Below, piece by piece: positions 1 to 8,302 of a DNA stretch of 64,000 nt. The notes under the pieces are model-generated. The model was given only the letters and a program-made list of their open reading frames with translations, was not told the DNA's origin and made no database searches. Source of the DNA: Paenibacillus sp. FSL K6-1330 (lineage in GTDB: Bacteria > Bacillota > Bacilli > Paenibacillales > Paenibacillaceae); contig NZ_CP150269.1 in NCBI RefSeq assembly GCF_037976825.1, positions 5,531,501-5,595,500 on the forward strand, in the 5' to 3' direction. How positions within the stretch are numbered: position 1 is the stretch's first letter; every line of letters begins with the position of its first letter. Both the position numbers and the translations under genes were made by a program.

Positions 1-772
1 TCTTGGTCTGGAGATAATGATCAATGCCGTCCAGAATGCGTTCTAACCCGAAATCAATGTCATTGCCAATCGGATTCACTTCCTCGTTGTCTTCCGTATA
101 GACCCCCGACATCACAACCGGATACAGGAACGGAAACCGATCCGGCTTCATAAGCTGTTTCAGCGCTGCCGTATAATCGATTCCACTGAACTGTTCCGGG
201 GTGGAGCCTGCCTGTATGGCGCGGTCCATATCCCGCTGCATCATGCCGCTTGATCTAGCGTAATTGCTTAACAAGAGAATCAAAGACATCCGCTCATAAT
301 CATTTAGCGGGAGATCCGTCATGAACCGCAGACCCCAATCGATAAATCGCAGATTGTTCGGCGTAATGGGAATACCCGTAATCGGAATGTCTCCAAACCA
401 GGGGTGATCCCGGAATACCTGCATCGTCGATTTGACGTAGGCCCGCATATTCTCGCGCCAGTCGGCAGAATCTTCTGGAGGAATGGGAATATCGCACGCG
501 GCGTTCTGCATTAGCAGCAAAAGGTCGTCCTTGCTGGAAATGTACCGGTACAGCGACATGGCGGTAAAACCCAAGGAGGACGCGATTCGATTCATGGAGA
601 CAGCGGAAAGCCCTTCTTTATCGGCGATATCGATAGCCGTCTCCACAATCTGCGACAGGCTCATCTCCCGTTTCGGTCCCCGCTGCGGCGGCTTTACCAA
701 TCCCCAGCTAAGAGCCGCCCCTCTGGGCAGCTTGGATCCAATATCCGAATCCATACTCTGATCGTTTGACAT
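1..772 (-). CDS. TetR/AcrR family transcriptional regulator (3' end beyond left edge)
   Basis: The reading frame opens at ATG 772 and runs off the left edge with about 257 codons visible. Residues about 35-85 form a TetR helix-turn-helix, including the segment MNRIASSLGFTAMSLYRYIS, followed by a long all-helical ligand-binding part that includes an HPWFGDIPIT stretch, as in TetR proteins with a TetR_C_1-like C-terminus. It should be a ligand-responsive DNA-binding repressor. A perfect 17-nt palindrome overlaps its -10 region (820-836), which suggests autoregulation. The regulated neighbour is unknown because the left side is cut. The family call is sure; the ligand is unknown. Confidence 0.9.
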   Translation of the reverse strand, partial: MSNDQSMDSDIGSKLPRGAALSWGLVKPPQRGPKREMSLSQIVETAIDIADKEGLSAVSMNRIASSLGFTAMSLYRYISSKDDLLLLMQNAACDIPIPPEDSADWRENMRAYVKSTMQVFRDHPWFGDIPITGIPITPNNLRFIDWGLRFMTDLPLNDYERMSLILLLSNYARSSGMMQRDMDRAIQAGSTPEQFSGIDYTAALKQLMKPDRFPFLYPVVMSGVYTEDNEEVNPIGNDIDFGLERILDGIDHYLQTK

Positions 773-819
773 AAACAGTGTATCCTTTCTGCATCCTAGC
801 TTCTGATGTCATCGATAAT

Positions 820-836
820 TGTTTATATTATAAACA
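820..836. promoter_or_regulatory. Perfect palindrome, probable TetR operator
   Basis: TGTTTATA T TATAAACA is a perfect palindrome about 50 bp upstream of the TetR start. It covers a minus-strand TATAAT (832-827). The half-site ATAAACAGT also recurs at 771-779, at the start codon. The position fits autorepression. Confidence 0.6.
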
Positions 837-916
837 GTATATCATATATGCTCATCCTTATGTACTGGGTAGCATATAAGCATCAGTGCGAGGATACCGA
901 CTTGACCCACGTATAC

Positions 917-1276
917 TCAATCATGTGACAGATGCATCAAAATGTTGACCAGCTTCCCGAACGGATCGCGGACAAAAAAGCGTCTTACTCCCCAAGGCTC
1001 ATCAACCGGTCCATATTCAATGGAAAAGTCTGCCCGCCTCATCGCATCCAGCACAGCCTCTAGCTCATCCACTTCGATCGACAGATCCGGAACGGGCGTG
1101 CCGCTGCCTCCCTCGGAAGCAAAGCTGATCTGTATGCTCATCCTCTCCTGCGAGCCATAAGTGGTGAGCCAGCCATGATCCATTAACATATCCAGACCCA
1201 GCACATCTTGATAAAACGTCTTGGCTGCGGCGACATCCTTCGTTGCGACATTTGCGACAATGCGTTTAACCCCCAA
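917..1276 (-). CDS. VOC family (glyoxalase/bleomycin resistance-like) protein
   Basis: A 119-residue single-domain vicinal-oxygen-chelate fold protein. It starts with VKRIVANVATKDVAAAKTFY, has the mid-protein segment QISFASEGG and ends with the VRRFFVRDPFGKLVNIL strand typical of the family. The start is taken as TTG 1276 because GGAGGAG lies 6-7 nt upstream. An ATG at 1291 is in frame but has no ribosome binding site, and the GGAGGAG would fall inside its own first codons. VOC proteins bind a metal and may act as dioxygenases, isomerases or drug-binding proteins; the sequence does not say which. Family confident, substrate unknown. Confidence 0.85.
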   Translation of the reverse strand: MGVKRIVANVATKDVAAAKTFYQDVLGLDMLMDHGWLTTYGSQERMSIQISFASEGGSGTPVPDLSIEVDELEAVLDAMRRADFSIEYGPVDEPWGVRRFFVRDPFGKLVNILMHLSHD

Positions 1277-1375
1277 CTTATACTCCTCCATTCATCATGC
1301 TAAAAATATCATTACATCTACGTTATACACACCCTCATGTAACTACACGACTAGTATAACAAATCCTTCCAATAG

Positions 1376-1402
1376 AAAAAACTGTTGAGGTTTACTCAAC
1401 AG
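1376..1402 (-). terminator. Rho-independent terminator of the CUT1 importer operon
   Basis: CTGTTGAG (1382-1389) and CTCAACAG (1395-1402) form an 8-bp stem with a GTTTA loop. On the minus strand it is followed by six T. It lies 19 nt after the last permease stop codon. Confidence 0.8.
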
Positions 1403-1420
1403 CTGATTCGTTAGCTTCCC

Positions 1421-2254
1421 CTATCCCTTCGTTCCGCCCTGCAGCCCGAAGCCCTTGGACATGAATTGCTGGGAGAGAATGTACATGATGATCGCCGGGA
1501 TGGCGTACAGCACCGAGAAGGCGGCCAGGCTGCCGTAATCAACCATGCCATACTGCCCGAAGAACTGATAGAGCTTCAGGGAAGCCGGGAATTTCTCAGG
1601 CGACTGCAGCAGAATATACGGAACGAAGAAATTGCCCCAACTGCCCGAGAAGGTAAATATCGCCACCGTACAAATACCCGGAACCATCAGCGGTGCCACG
1701 ACCTTGCGCATTCCCGTAAACACCGAAGCCCCGTCCACCCAGGCGGCTTCCTCCAGATCGCTCGGCACGGAATCCATGAAATTCTTCATCATCCAAATCC
1801 CGTATGGCATGGATGACGCTACATAGAACAAGATGACGCCCAAAATATTGTCATACAGCTTCAGCCCCAGAAACAGCTGGTAAACAGGCACCATCACAGC
1901 CGTAATCGGGAGCGATGTCATAAACAGAATGGTCAGCATAAAGGGTTTCTTATATTTCATCTGATAACGGGATAGCGGATAAGCTGCAAGCAGCGCCAGA
2001 AGAACAACCAATACGGCTTGGCCAAGCGACATCACCAGACCAATCAGGTAAGCGCGCTGGTTCTCGCTGCTGGTAATCACCTCAACATAGTTAGCGCCGG
2101 TAACCTTGCTGGGCATCTTCAGCGATTGCATCGCATTCGGATCGACGGAAGCCACGAGAACCCAGAGCAGCGGCAGCACAAAGCAAATGCCGATCCCCGT
2201 AAGGATCGCGTACGGCAGAATACGATAGATTAATTTACGTTGTTTGGCATTCAT
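1421..2254 (-). CDS. Carbohydrate ABC transporter permease (MalG-like, CUT1)
   Basis: A 277-residue inner-membrane permease with about six hydrophobic segments. The cytoplasmic EAA loop reads EEAAWVDGASVFTGMRKVVAP at about residues 168-188, the site where the shared ATPase docks. It is the last gene of a three-gene set (binding lipoprotein, MalF-like permease, this gene) with a 16-nt gap to the preceding permease and a terminator directly after it. No ATPase is encoded nearby, as is usual for Bacillota CUT1 systems that share an MsmX-type ATPase. The substrate is probably an oligosaccharide; its identity cannot be read from sequence. Confidence 0.92.
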   Translation of the reverse strand: MNAKQRKLIYRILPYAILTGIGICFVLPLLWVLVASVDPNAMQSLKMPSKVTGANYVEVITSSENQRAYLIGLVMSLGQAVLVVLLALLAAYPLSRYQMKYKKPFMLTILFMTSLPITAVMVPVYQLFLGLKLYDNILGVILFYVASSMPYGIWMMKNFMDSVPSDLEEAAWVDGASVFTGMRKVVAPLMVPGICTVAIFTFSGSWGNFFVPYILLQSPEKFPASLKLYQFFGQYGMVDYGSLAAFSVLYAIPAIIMYILSQQFMSKGFGLQGGTKG

Positions 2255-2270
2255 ATGATCTCACCTCTGG

Positions 2271-3161
2271 TTACTCTTTCATCGACCTGATATACAGCAG
2301 GCTTAAGACAATCCCGATCAACAGCAGCAGCAGCGAAATGGCAGTTCCATAGCCTAATTGATAGTTCACAAATGCCTGATTGTACATGAAGATCGGCAGG
2401 GTCGTCGTAGAATTGCCCGGACCGCCCCCGGTCATCGCATAGATGAGTCCGAACACCCCAAGCGTCTGCAGCGTAACCAGCATCATGTTGGTTGTAATGG
2501 TGCTTTTAATGTACGGAATAATGATACGCGTGAAGATTTTCCACTTGGAGGCTCCATCCACCACCGCCGCTTCCTCAATTTCGTTAGGCACATCATCCAG
2601 CGCAGCTTGAAATACCAGCATCGAGAAAGCCGTGCCGTGCCAAATATTCGCAAGAATGATCGTCAGCATCGGGACGGTAAACAGCCAGGTCACTTCCGAA
2701 AATCCAAAAAAAGTAATAATTGCATTGAGCGTGCCCTCATCCCCGAAGAAGCTGTACAAGCAAAGAGCGCATACAATCTCGGGCGTCACCCAGCCCGCAA
2801 GCACAATCGTTCCAATCACTCGCCGAAAAGTCTTGTTCCTCTGCTTCATCAGCAGGGCGATCAGAAATCCCAGCACCTGCTGCCCGATCACCGCCGAGCC
2901 GATAAGGAAAACCAGCGTGTTCCATATACTGATTCGAACCGTGGGGTCCTGGAACATCCGGGCATAGTTGTCAAGGCCGATAAACTTAAGCTCCCTCGCC
3001 GCTTCGCCGGTTAACGCCAGGTTGGTGAAGGAATAGAAGAATGTTAACAGAATCGGATATATAAAAAACACGAGCATAATCGCGATTGAAGGAAGCAAAA
3101 AAAAGAGCCAGGTATACGTTTTTCTTCGTTTCGGGTAAACGTCCACGGACAGACTGCTCAT
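2271..3161 (-). CDS. Carbohydrate ABC transporter permease (MalF-like, CUT1)
   Basis: A 296-residue membrane permease starting MSSLSVDVYPKRRKTYTW, with a positively charged N-terminus, a first transmembrane segment at about residues 17-40 and about six in total. The EAA loop (IEEAAVVDGASKWKIFTRI) lies at about residues 195-215. It pairs with the downstream MalG-like permease to form the channel fed by the lipoprotein encoded upstream. An SD-like GGAGAAGAC precedes the ATG. Length and order match CUT1 sugar importers. Confidence 0.92.
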   Translation of the reverse strand: MSSLSVDVYPKRRKTYTWLFFLLPSIAIMLVFFIYPILLTFFYSFTNLALTGEAARELKFIGLDNYARMFQDPTVRISIWNTLVFLIGSAVIGQQVLGFLIALLMKQRNKTFRRVIGTIVLAGWVTPEIVCALCLYSFFGDEGTLNAIITFFGFSEVTWLFTVPMLTIILANIWHGTAFSMLVFQAALDDVPNEIEEAAVVDGASKWKIFTRIIIPYIKSTITTNMMLVTLQTLGVFGLIYAMTGGGPGNSTTTLPIFMYNQAFVNYQLGYGTAISLLLLLIGIVLSLLYIRSMKE

Positions 3162-3259
3162 GTGTCTTCTCCTTCCATGCAGATGATCTGAAAAACCGCT
3201 TGCCCAAGCCTCCGCAATGAATGGAGCGCTTGAGCAAGCCGGTTCTGTGTGTATATCGA

Positions 3260-4660
3260 TTATTTCTCCACGATATGATCCGCTCCGACAATGCGGGTAA
3301 CGTCCTGCGCATATTTATTCATGGCATCCGCAGGCGACGTTCCCGTTGCCACGGACTCTACCATCGTCTGGATCTGTGTCGACACTTCCGGATACTTCTC
3401 CTGCGCCGGTCTGAACTCTGCATTCTGCAGGTATTCGGTCGCGATTTCGTTAAACGGCATTTTTGTATATTCCGGATCCTTGGCAACATCGGCACGTACC
3501 GTGATATTCCCTGAGGACATAACAAGCTTCTGCGTATTATCCTTGTTTAGCGCATATTGGATAAATTCCCAAGCCTCGTCTTTGTTCTTGGAATTGCTTG
3601 GAATCGACAGCGCCCACCCTCCGGCCAGCGTAATGGACCCAGGGTCCTGCCCTTGGCTGGTCGGCATCGGCGCGAAGCCGAGCACATCTTTGTATTCAGG
3701 CCATGGCGCCGCGCCTGATTCCATATAGTTGCCCGTAATCCATGAGCCATCAAGTGAAATCGCCAGCTTGCCCTGCGGCAGGTATTCACGGGAAGCCGTG
3801 TTGCCTGCCTGGCCGTTCAATACTTTGGAGAGCGGCGGTCCGAGTTTCTCCTTATTGACCGTCTCCACAAAGGTCAGCGCATCGAGAATGCCCTGGCTTT
3901 TCGTAATCCATTTGCCGCCGGCATTGTCATACAGTCTTTCGCCTGTTCCGTAGAGCAGCATTTCATAGGTTTGCATGGAGGTTGCTTCGCCTGTAGCTTT
4001 GCCCATGTTCATCCAGATCGGCACAACGTCAGGCGCCTTCTCCTTGATCGTTCGCGCAGCGCTTAAGACCTCCTCCCAGTTCTTAGGCTGCCAATCCTCC
4101 GGAAGACCTGCTTGTTTGAAAATGTCTTTGTTGTACCAGAGGCCCCTGGAATCCGTATTGTACGGTACGCCGTACACCTTGCCATCGCTAGCGGTAACCC
4201 CCTTCTTCATCGCTTCAATGAAGGAACCGTTGCCCCAGTCTTCCCATGCCGCCAATTTATCGTCAAGCGGTTCCAGATAGCCTGCGCTTGCATCAGAGTT
4301 CAGGATAAAGGTATCCTCTGTCACAATATCCGGCGCCGTATCTTTGGACTTGAGCGCCAAGGCCACCTTGGCAAAATAATCGCCTTCCGATGCCTGAATT
4401 GGTGTCGGCTTAATCTCTACGCTTTTGTCGGGGTAACTTGCCGATAGTTCCTTGAGCCATTTATAGAACGCTCCGTTCTCGCCGATTCCGTCATCCCGAA
4501 ACGTCACGGTAATGATTTTCTTGGCTGTCTCTCCATCCTTTCCCGGTTCCGGATCGCCGGTATCGGCTGGGGTTCCCTTACCCCCGGTACAACCGAATAA
4601 CAAAGAAACGCTTAATAAAGCCGTCGTTACTAGCCAAAAACCCCTCTTGCCTGACTTCAT
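3260..4660 (-). CDS. Sugar-binding lipoprotein of a CUT1 ABC transporter
   Basis: A 466-residue extracellular solute-binding protein (family 1). ATG 4660 is chosen because AAAGGAGGG sits 6 nt upstream; an in-frame upstream start lacks a ribosome binding site. The signal peptide KRGFWLVTTALLSVSLLFG ends in the lipobox LLFGC with the lipidated Cys at residue 24. The mature part has the usual pattern, including the segments YNTDSRGLWYNKDIFKQAGL and LAGGWALSIPSNSKNKDEAW. It is the first gene of the importer operon; the 98-nt gap to the MalF-like gene may allow differential expression. The sugar is not identifiable here. Confidence 0.93.
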   Translation of the reverse strand: MKSGKRGFWLVTTALLSVSLLFGCTGGKGTPADTGDPEPGKDGETAKKIITVTFRDDGIGENGAFYKWLKELSASYPDKSVEIKPTPIQASEGDYFAKVALALKSKDTAPDIVTEDTFILNSDASAGYLEPLDDKLAAWEDWGNGSFIEAMKKGVTASDGKVYGVPYNTDSRGLWYNKDIFKQAGLPEDWQPKNWEEVLSAARTIKEKAPDVVPIWMNMGKATGEATSMQTYEMLLYGTGERLYDNAGGKWITKSQGILDALTFVETVNKEKLGPPLSKVLNGQAGNTASREYLPQGKLAISLDGSWITGNYMESGAAPWPEYKDVLGFAPMPTSQGQDPGSITLAGGWALSIPSNSKNKDEAWEFIQYALNKDNTQKLVMSSGNITVRADVAKDPEYTKMPFNEIATEYLQNAEFRPAQEKYPEVSTQIQTMVESVATGTSPADAMNKYAQDVTRIVGADHIVEK

Positions 4661-4710
4661 ACGAATCCCTCCTTTTGGCTGCAGCAATTTGATATATTAT
4701 CCAAATTTTG

Positions 4711-4732
4711 TATACGCTTACGAGAGCGTATA
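4711..4732. promoter_or_regulatory. Inverted repeat upstream of the CUT1 operon
   Basis: TATACGCT and AGCGTATA form perfect 8-bp arms with a 6-nt spacer, 51 bp upstream of the lipoprotein start. The place fits an operator for a sugar-responsive regulator, but no regulator gene is adjacent. Confidence 0.5.
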
Positions 4733-4786
4733 TATAACTCTATTTTGAAAATAGTGTGGATATTCTGAACTTTTTTTCGTAACAAA

Positions 4787-4815
4787 TAGGCCGCTCAATA
4801 TGAAAGCGACCTATA
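4787..4815. repeat. Imperfect inverted repeat in the 4661-5064 intergenic region
   Basis: ATAGGCCGCT and AGCGACCTAT can pair with one mismatch around an 8-nt loop. There is no clear T-run on either side, so it is not called a terminator. Apart from this and the palindrome at 4711-4732, nothing else was recognised in this AT-rich gap between divergent genes. Confidence 0.35.
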
Positions 4816-5064
4816 GCAGCCATTCTTCTGCATTTTCTCATCGTATTCTTTATTTTCATAACAGGATATGTAATCAACTAATTACCAGAAATAGAAAATA
4901 TTAATATATAAATGTGAGTCTATTGATTGATATTAAGTTCCAGCCTATTTAGGTCTTTACTTTTGCTGGAAACCCAATTATATTTGTATGTACAAGCAAT
5001 TAAAAGAACATGCTGGACTGGAACCATACCAGTAATAACCTATGCCATTGGAGGTATACCATCC

Positions 5065-5550
5065 ATGAGTGACCGCTTGATTTTTTTGTTGGCTTTATTC
5101 TCGGTAACAGGCTCGGGACTCATAGCCGGGCTGTTCTTCGCTTTCTCGTCTTTTATAATGACAGCGCTGGCCCGGATTCCCAATGAACAGGGGATTCATG
5201 CCATGCAGTCCATCAATGCAACCATTCTCAATCCTTTGTTCGGCACATTGTTTACAGGTACTGCATTAACCAGTATCGTGCTTGCGGTCTTATCCATCAT
5301 GCGCTGGGGAGAACCCGGCTCGTTGTACTTGCTTGCCGCCAGCCTGCTTTATTTAGCGGGATTCATCGTAACGATGGCGTTCAACGTCCCGCTAAACGAC
5401 GCACTGGCCGCGGTTGACCCAGGTAGCGGTGCCGGAGGCGAGGTATGGATTAACTACCTGAGACGCTGGGTGCCATGGAATCATGTACGAACCATCACTT
5501 CTTTAGGGGCGATGATCCTGTTTGTTTTTGCCTTACGGCATCTCCCTTAA
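5065..5550 (+). CDS. DUF1772 (anthrone oxygenase-like) membrane protein
   Basis: A 161-residue protein with four hydrophobic segments (about residues 5-30, 53-75, 83-105 and 138-158). It has the DUF1772 pattern: FFAFSSFIMTALARIP near the first segment, FNVPLNDALA before the last loop, and a W-rich segment WINYLRRWVPWNHVRT. ATG 5065 is chosen because GGAGG lies 10 nt upstream; the frame extends further upstream without an SD. The family includes anthrone oxygenases, but most bacterial members are uncharacterised. It stands alone, and no function beyond the family is claimed. Confidence 0.85.
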   Translation: MSDRLIFLLALFSVTGSGLIAGLFFAFSSFIMTALARIPNEQGIHAMQSINATILNPLFGTLFTGTALTSIVLAVLSIMRWGEPGSLYLLAASLLYLAGFIVTMAFNVPLNDALAAVDPGSGAGGEVWINYLRRWVPWNHVRTITSLGAMILFVFALRHLP

Positions 5551-5574
5551 GACGGGATCACGGGAATGGGGCGG

Positions 5575-5868
5575 CTATAATCCATAATCCTTGAATGCCT
5601 CCCCATCGTTCCACATGTTATTAAATGCCGATTCAAAACTTGCGCCTGTCGCTTCATCCTGAATGATCACGGCAATATCATCGTTCTCTTCCACGGCCGA
5701 CTGGAAGTAATTGAATGAACCCACTTCCACCTTCGTTCCGTCAAGCAAAATTCATGCATCTGTGGGTATAACGCCCACCGCTTGTTTGATAAAATTGTAC
5801 AATTCTTTGTCCATCCCATAGGATAATGCATCATCCGGATACTCCGCATAGTACTGAATGCATCAGTA
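5575..5868 (-). pseudogene. Remnant of a phospholipase D-like protein (3' end, frameshifted)
   Basis: Minus-strand translation gives LLDGTKVEVGSFNYFQSAVE followed by ENDDIAVIIQDEATG and a natural stop (5575-5577). This resembles the conserved end of phospholipase D-superfamily proteins, where H-x-K-(x)4-D-G leads into GSFN. The preceding part, YYAEYPDDALSYGMDKELYN, is in a different frame, and the join near 5745 (CATGAATTTTGC) looks like lost bases within the H-x-K motif. The 5' end is missing: similarity stops at the palindrome at 5851-5869, where an unrelated gene fragment begins on the other strand. It is therefore a broken gene, truncated at the 5' side. Confidence 0.65.
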
Positions 5869-5869
5869 C
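5851..5869. repeat. Perfect 7-bp inverted repeat at the junction of two gene remnants
   Basis: GTACTGA ATGCA TCAGTAC lies exactly where the phospholipase D-like remnant (minus strand) ends and the Hsp33-like remnant (plus strand) begins. It may mark a deletion or rearrangement joint. Confidence 0.55.
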
Positions 5870-6121
5870 ATTTTGGCGGATAAATCCAACGGTCTCATGG
5901 AGATACCCGGCAAGATTTTCAAAGACATAGAGATTGTCGGGAGCATCCCGATTCAACATTTCTGTGGCTGTTCAAAAGAAGTGTTATACCCCATACTTCA
6001 TTCACTAGAAAAGAAAGATTTGAAGTACGCTGTTATGAAAGCAGAACCGATTGAACTTGTCTGCCATATTTGCGGCAGCAAATACGATTTCGAGCCCCAT
6101 GAAATTGCCGGACTCCTCTAG
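5858..6121 (+). pseudogene. hslO: C-terminal redox-switch domain of Hsp33 (HslO), fragment
   Basis: The 87-codon frame carries the zinc-binding C-terminal domain of Hsp33: the CxC pair in HFCGCSKE (about residues 35-38), then a spacer, then CHICGSKYDFEPHEI with the second CxxC (about residues 69-72). In intact Hsp33 (about 290 residues) these four cysteines bind zinc and form disulfides under oxidative stress, releasing the chaperone. The roughly 230-residue substrate-binding part is absent, and no SD precedes ATG 5858 or the internal ATG 5897. It is most likely a gene remnant; an independently expressed zinc domain is possible but unsupported. Confidence 0.6.
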
Positions 6122-6232
6122 CTCTCTTCATGGGTACACCAAGATCTAAACAAACTTTCTAACAGAAAACCCATACCAAATCTACCGATTCTTCATTAGA
6201 TATACTATCAATCTAGTAAAGGCGGTGGAGAT

Positions 6233-6919
6233 ATGGGGATTCCCATGATAGATAAGTGGAATCACGCATGCCAACTTGACACTTCAGCCAAGCCGCGTCG
6301 TAACATCGGATGGATTTCAAGCAATTGGAGCGGATACAGCGTCACAGGAAAAAAAGGGGCCTTCAAACGGATATCCGCCAAATGGAATGTGCCGTTTGTT
6401 CGTCCAAGCCGTGCGGCGACCTATTCCTCTGCATGGATCGGAATCGACGGGTTCCGCAACAGCCATTTGATACAGACCGGAACGGGTCATGAATTCATAG
6501 ATGGTAAGGCTTATTATTATGCCTGGTGGGAGATTCTCCCCGCCTCGGTTACGATCATTCCGCTGCCAATTCAGCCGGGGGATCGGATGCATGCCAGCAT
6601 CAGCAAGCGTAGCGGTTCTAACTGGTTAATCTGCCTTCGAAACGTATCACGAAATTGGATCTTTCGAACACTACAACGTTACAATGGTCCACAAACCTCG
6701 GCGGAATGGATCGTCGAAGCGCCGCAGGTCAATGGGGCACTTGCAACAATGGCACGGTTATCCCCTGTCGCCTTCTCCTGCTGCCGCGTCAATGGGAAAA
6801 GTCCAAAACTCACAGCCGATGACGGAGGCATTATGCTTCAGAATTTAAGCGTTACTTCCATACCTTCCAATCCGAACAGGGCAGGAGACCGGTTCGTTGT
6901 CAAAAGTGTTCCTCAATAG
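6233..6919 (+). CDS. G1 family (eqolisin-type) glutamic endopeptidase-like protein
   Basis: A 228-residue protein with the peptidase G1 pattern: SSNWSGYSV at about residues 29-37, YSSAWIGIDG at 64-73, IQTG at 80-83 (Q81 is the expected catalytic Gln), AWWE at 97-100, and SAEWIVEAP at 156-164 carrying the expected catalytic Glu. Eqolisins use a Gln/Glu dyad and are usually secreted acid proteases. Here no signal peptide is visible at the N-terminus, so the site of action is unclear. ATG 6233 follows GGCGGTGGAG closely; ATG 6245 is an alternative start. It stands as a single gene ending in a shared terminator. Confidence 0.8.
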   Translation: MGIPMIDKWNHACQLDTSAKPRRNIGWISSNWSGYSVTGKKGAFKRISAKWNVPFVRPSRAATYSSAWIGIDGFRNSHLIQTGTGHEFIDGKAYYYAWWEILPASVTIIPLPIQPGDRMHASISKRSGSNWLICLRNVSRNWIFRTLQRYNGPQTSAEWIVEAPQVNGALATMARLSPVAFSCCRVNGKSPKLTADDGGIMLQNLSVTSIPSNPNRAGDRFVVKSVPQ

Positions 6920-6993
6920 AGTCTTGACCTTCAGGCAGCGTAAAGGACGATCCTCATGATGATACGGAGCAGCTGTATACCCGATAACCAACA

Positions 6994-7044
6994 ACAGCCG
7001 CTGCACACCGGAAAAGTCCGGCATGCAGCGGCTGTTTCTTTATC
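6994..7044. terminator. Bidirectional terminator between convergent genes
   Basis: ACAGCCGCTGC (6994-7004) and GCAGCGGCTGT (7025-7035) form an 11-bp stem with an inner CCGG/CCGG stem. The plus side continues into TTTCTTTAT. It separates the G1 peptidase from the convergent amidohydrolase. Confidence 0.8.
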
Positions 7045-8269
7045 ATGATTCGTAAACCTGTTTTCCCTTGAACAGCACGGCCCGGCGCCGTGACCGTCTG
7101 GCAACGGCTTCTGCGGAGCAGCTGGCTTCTACAATCACCGCGTCTGCCGCATCCCCGACGTTAGGCCAGGCATAGCGGCCGTCCTGGTCTAATGGCGTCA
7201 CGCCTCCCGTAATAAACCCGAGAGCCTGTCCGAGGGAACGCTCATCGGACATATGGAAACGTTCGGCCAGCAAGCCCGCTTTGTCCAGATTATCCCCTTT
7301 GCCGAACGGGGACCAATGGTCCATTATGCTGTCTTGCCCAAGCGAGATGTCTACACCACGGCGGTGCAGCTGCGGAATCGGAATGGTTCGGCCAAGCGGT
7401 ACGGAAGAGGTGACCGAGATGCCCAAATCCGCCAACCGAATCGCCACCTCATCTACTTCGCTTGGTGAGACATCCGCGAAAGCCAGCGCATGGCTGAGCG
7501 TGACTCTCCCATTCCAACCCGCCTCTTCCGTAAGGTCAGCCACGCGCTTAAAGGTGTTCAGCCCAACATGTGACGACTCATGCAGGTGCAGGTCAATGCC
7601 GGCGTTGGCTTCAACAGCCAGCTCCATCACGGTGTTCAGTGATTTCTCCATGTTCTCATCCACCGTTGTAGGATCCAAGCCCCCAACCAGCGCTGCGCCG
7701 TTTCGGAGCGCATCCCTAACCAGGGATACGGACTGGCTGCGAAGCAAGCCGTGCTGAGGAAATGCTACAATCTCAACAAAAGCTTTTTCCCTGTATCCTT
7801 CAACCGCCTGCAAGGTGGCCTCTAAATTTCTCAAGCCGACAACAGGATCCACATTGCAATGGGAGCGGATATGCGTAGACCCATAGCGCAGCAACAGGTC
7901 AAGCAGTCCCTCCGCTCTTTCCTTGGCGGTAGGAAGAAGCTCCGGAAGCAGCCTCTCTTCCTCCTCGATTCGGCTGAAGATCCCATGAGCCGGACGTCTC
8001 GGTGCCTTCCATGGGCCTCCATAATAGGTTTTGTCCAGGTGGATATGCATATCCCTAAATGATGGGAGCATCAGATCCCCGTTCATGTCCCGTGTCGGCA
8101 ATAACGTATCAGGCAAAGCATCCGCAGGGCGGATCTCGGAGAAAGCCTCGTTCTCTATTTTCACATGAAAAAGTCCCGTTTCGGTTCCGATCACGACGTC
8201 ATCCTCGTAGCGATAACCCGTCTCCAGACGGACATGCAGCAGCCAATATGCATTACTCTGTTCGATCAT
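7043..8269 (-). CDS. Amidohydrolase family protein (cytosine deaminase-like)
   Basis: A 408-residue metal-dependent hydrolase of the cytosine-deaminase branch. Metal and catalytic motifs are in order: HIHLDK (about residue 75), THIRSHCNVD, GIDLHLHESSHVG, VTLSHALAF, and SLGQDSIMDHWSPFGKGD with the conserved Asp. The C-terminal strand AVLFKGKQVYES is typical. ATG 8269 is preferred because AAGGGG lies 9 nt upstream; ATG 8278 directly abuts that SD. It is the second gene behind the ankyrin lipoprotein (33-nt gap) and is opposed by a LysR regulator that probably controls the pair. Deamination of a pyrimidine-like amide is likely; the substrate is unknown. Confidence 0.85.
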   Translation of the reverse strand: MIEQSNAYWLLHVRLETGYRYEDDVVIGTETGLFHVKIENEAFSEIRPADALPDTLLPTRDMNGDLMLPSFRDMHIHLDKTYYGGPWKAPRRPAHGIFSRIEEEERLLPELLPTAKERAEGLLDLLLRYGSTHIRSHCNVDPVVGLRNLEATLQAVEGYREKAFVEIVAFPQHGLLRSQSVSLVRDALRNGAALVGGLDPTTVDENMEKSLNTVMELAVEANAGIDLHLHESSHVGLNTFKRVADLTEEAGWNGRVTLSHALAFADVSPSEVDEVAIRLADLGISVTSSVPLGRTIPIPQLHRRGVDISLGQDSIMDHWSPFGKGDNLDKAGLLAERFHMSDERSLGQALGFITGGVTPLDQDGRYAWPNVGDAADAVIVEASCSAEAVARRSRRRAVLFKGKQVYES

Positions 8270-8302
8270 AGTGTTCATCCCCTTCTCGTTTATACCTGCC
8301 TT

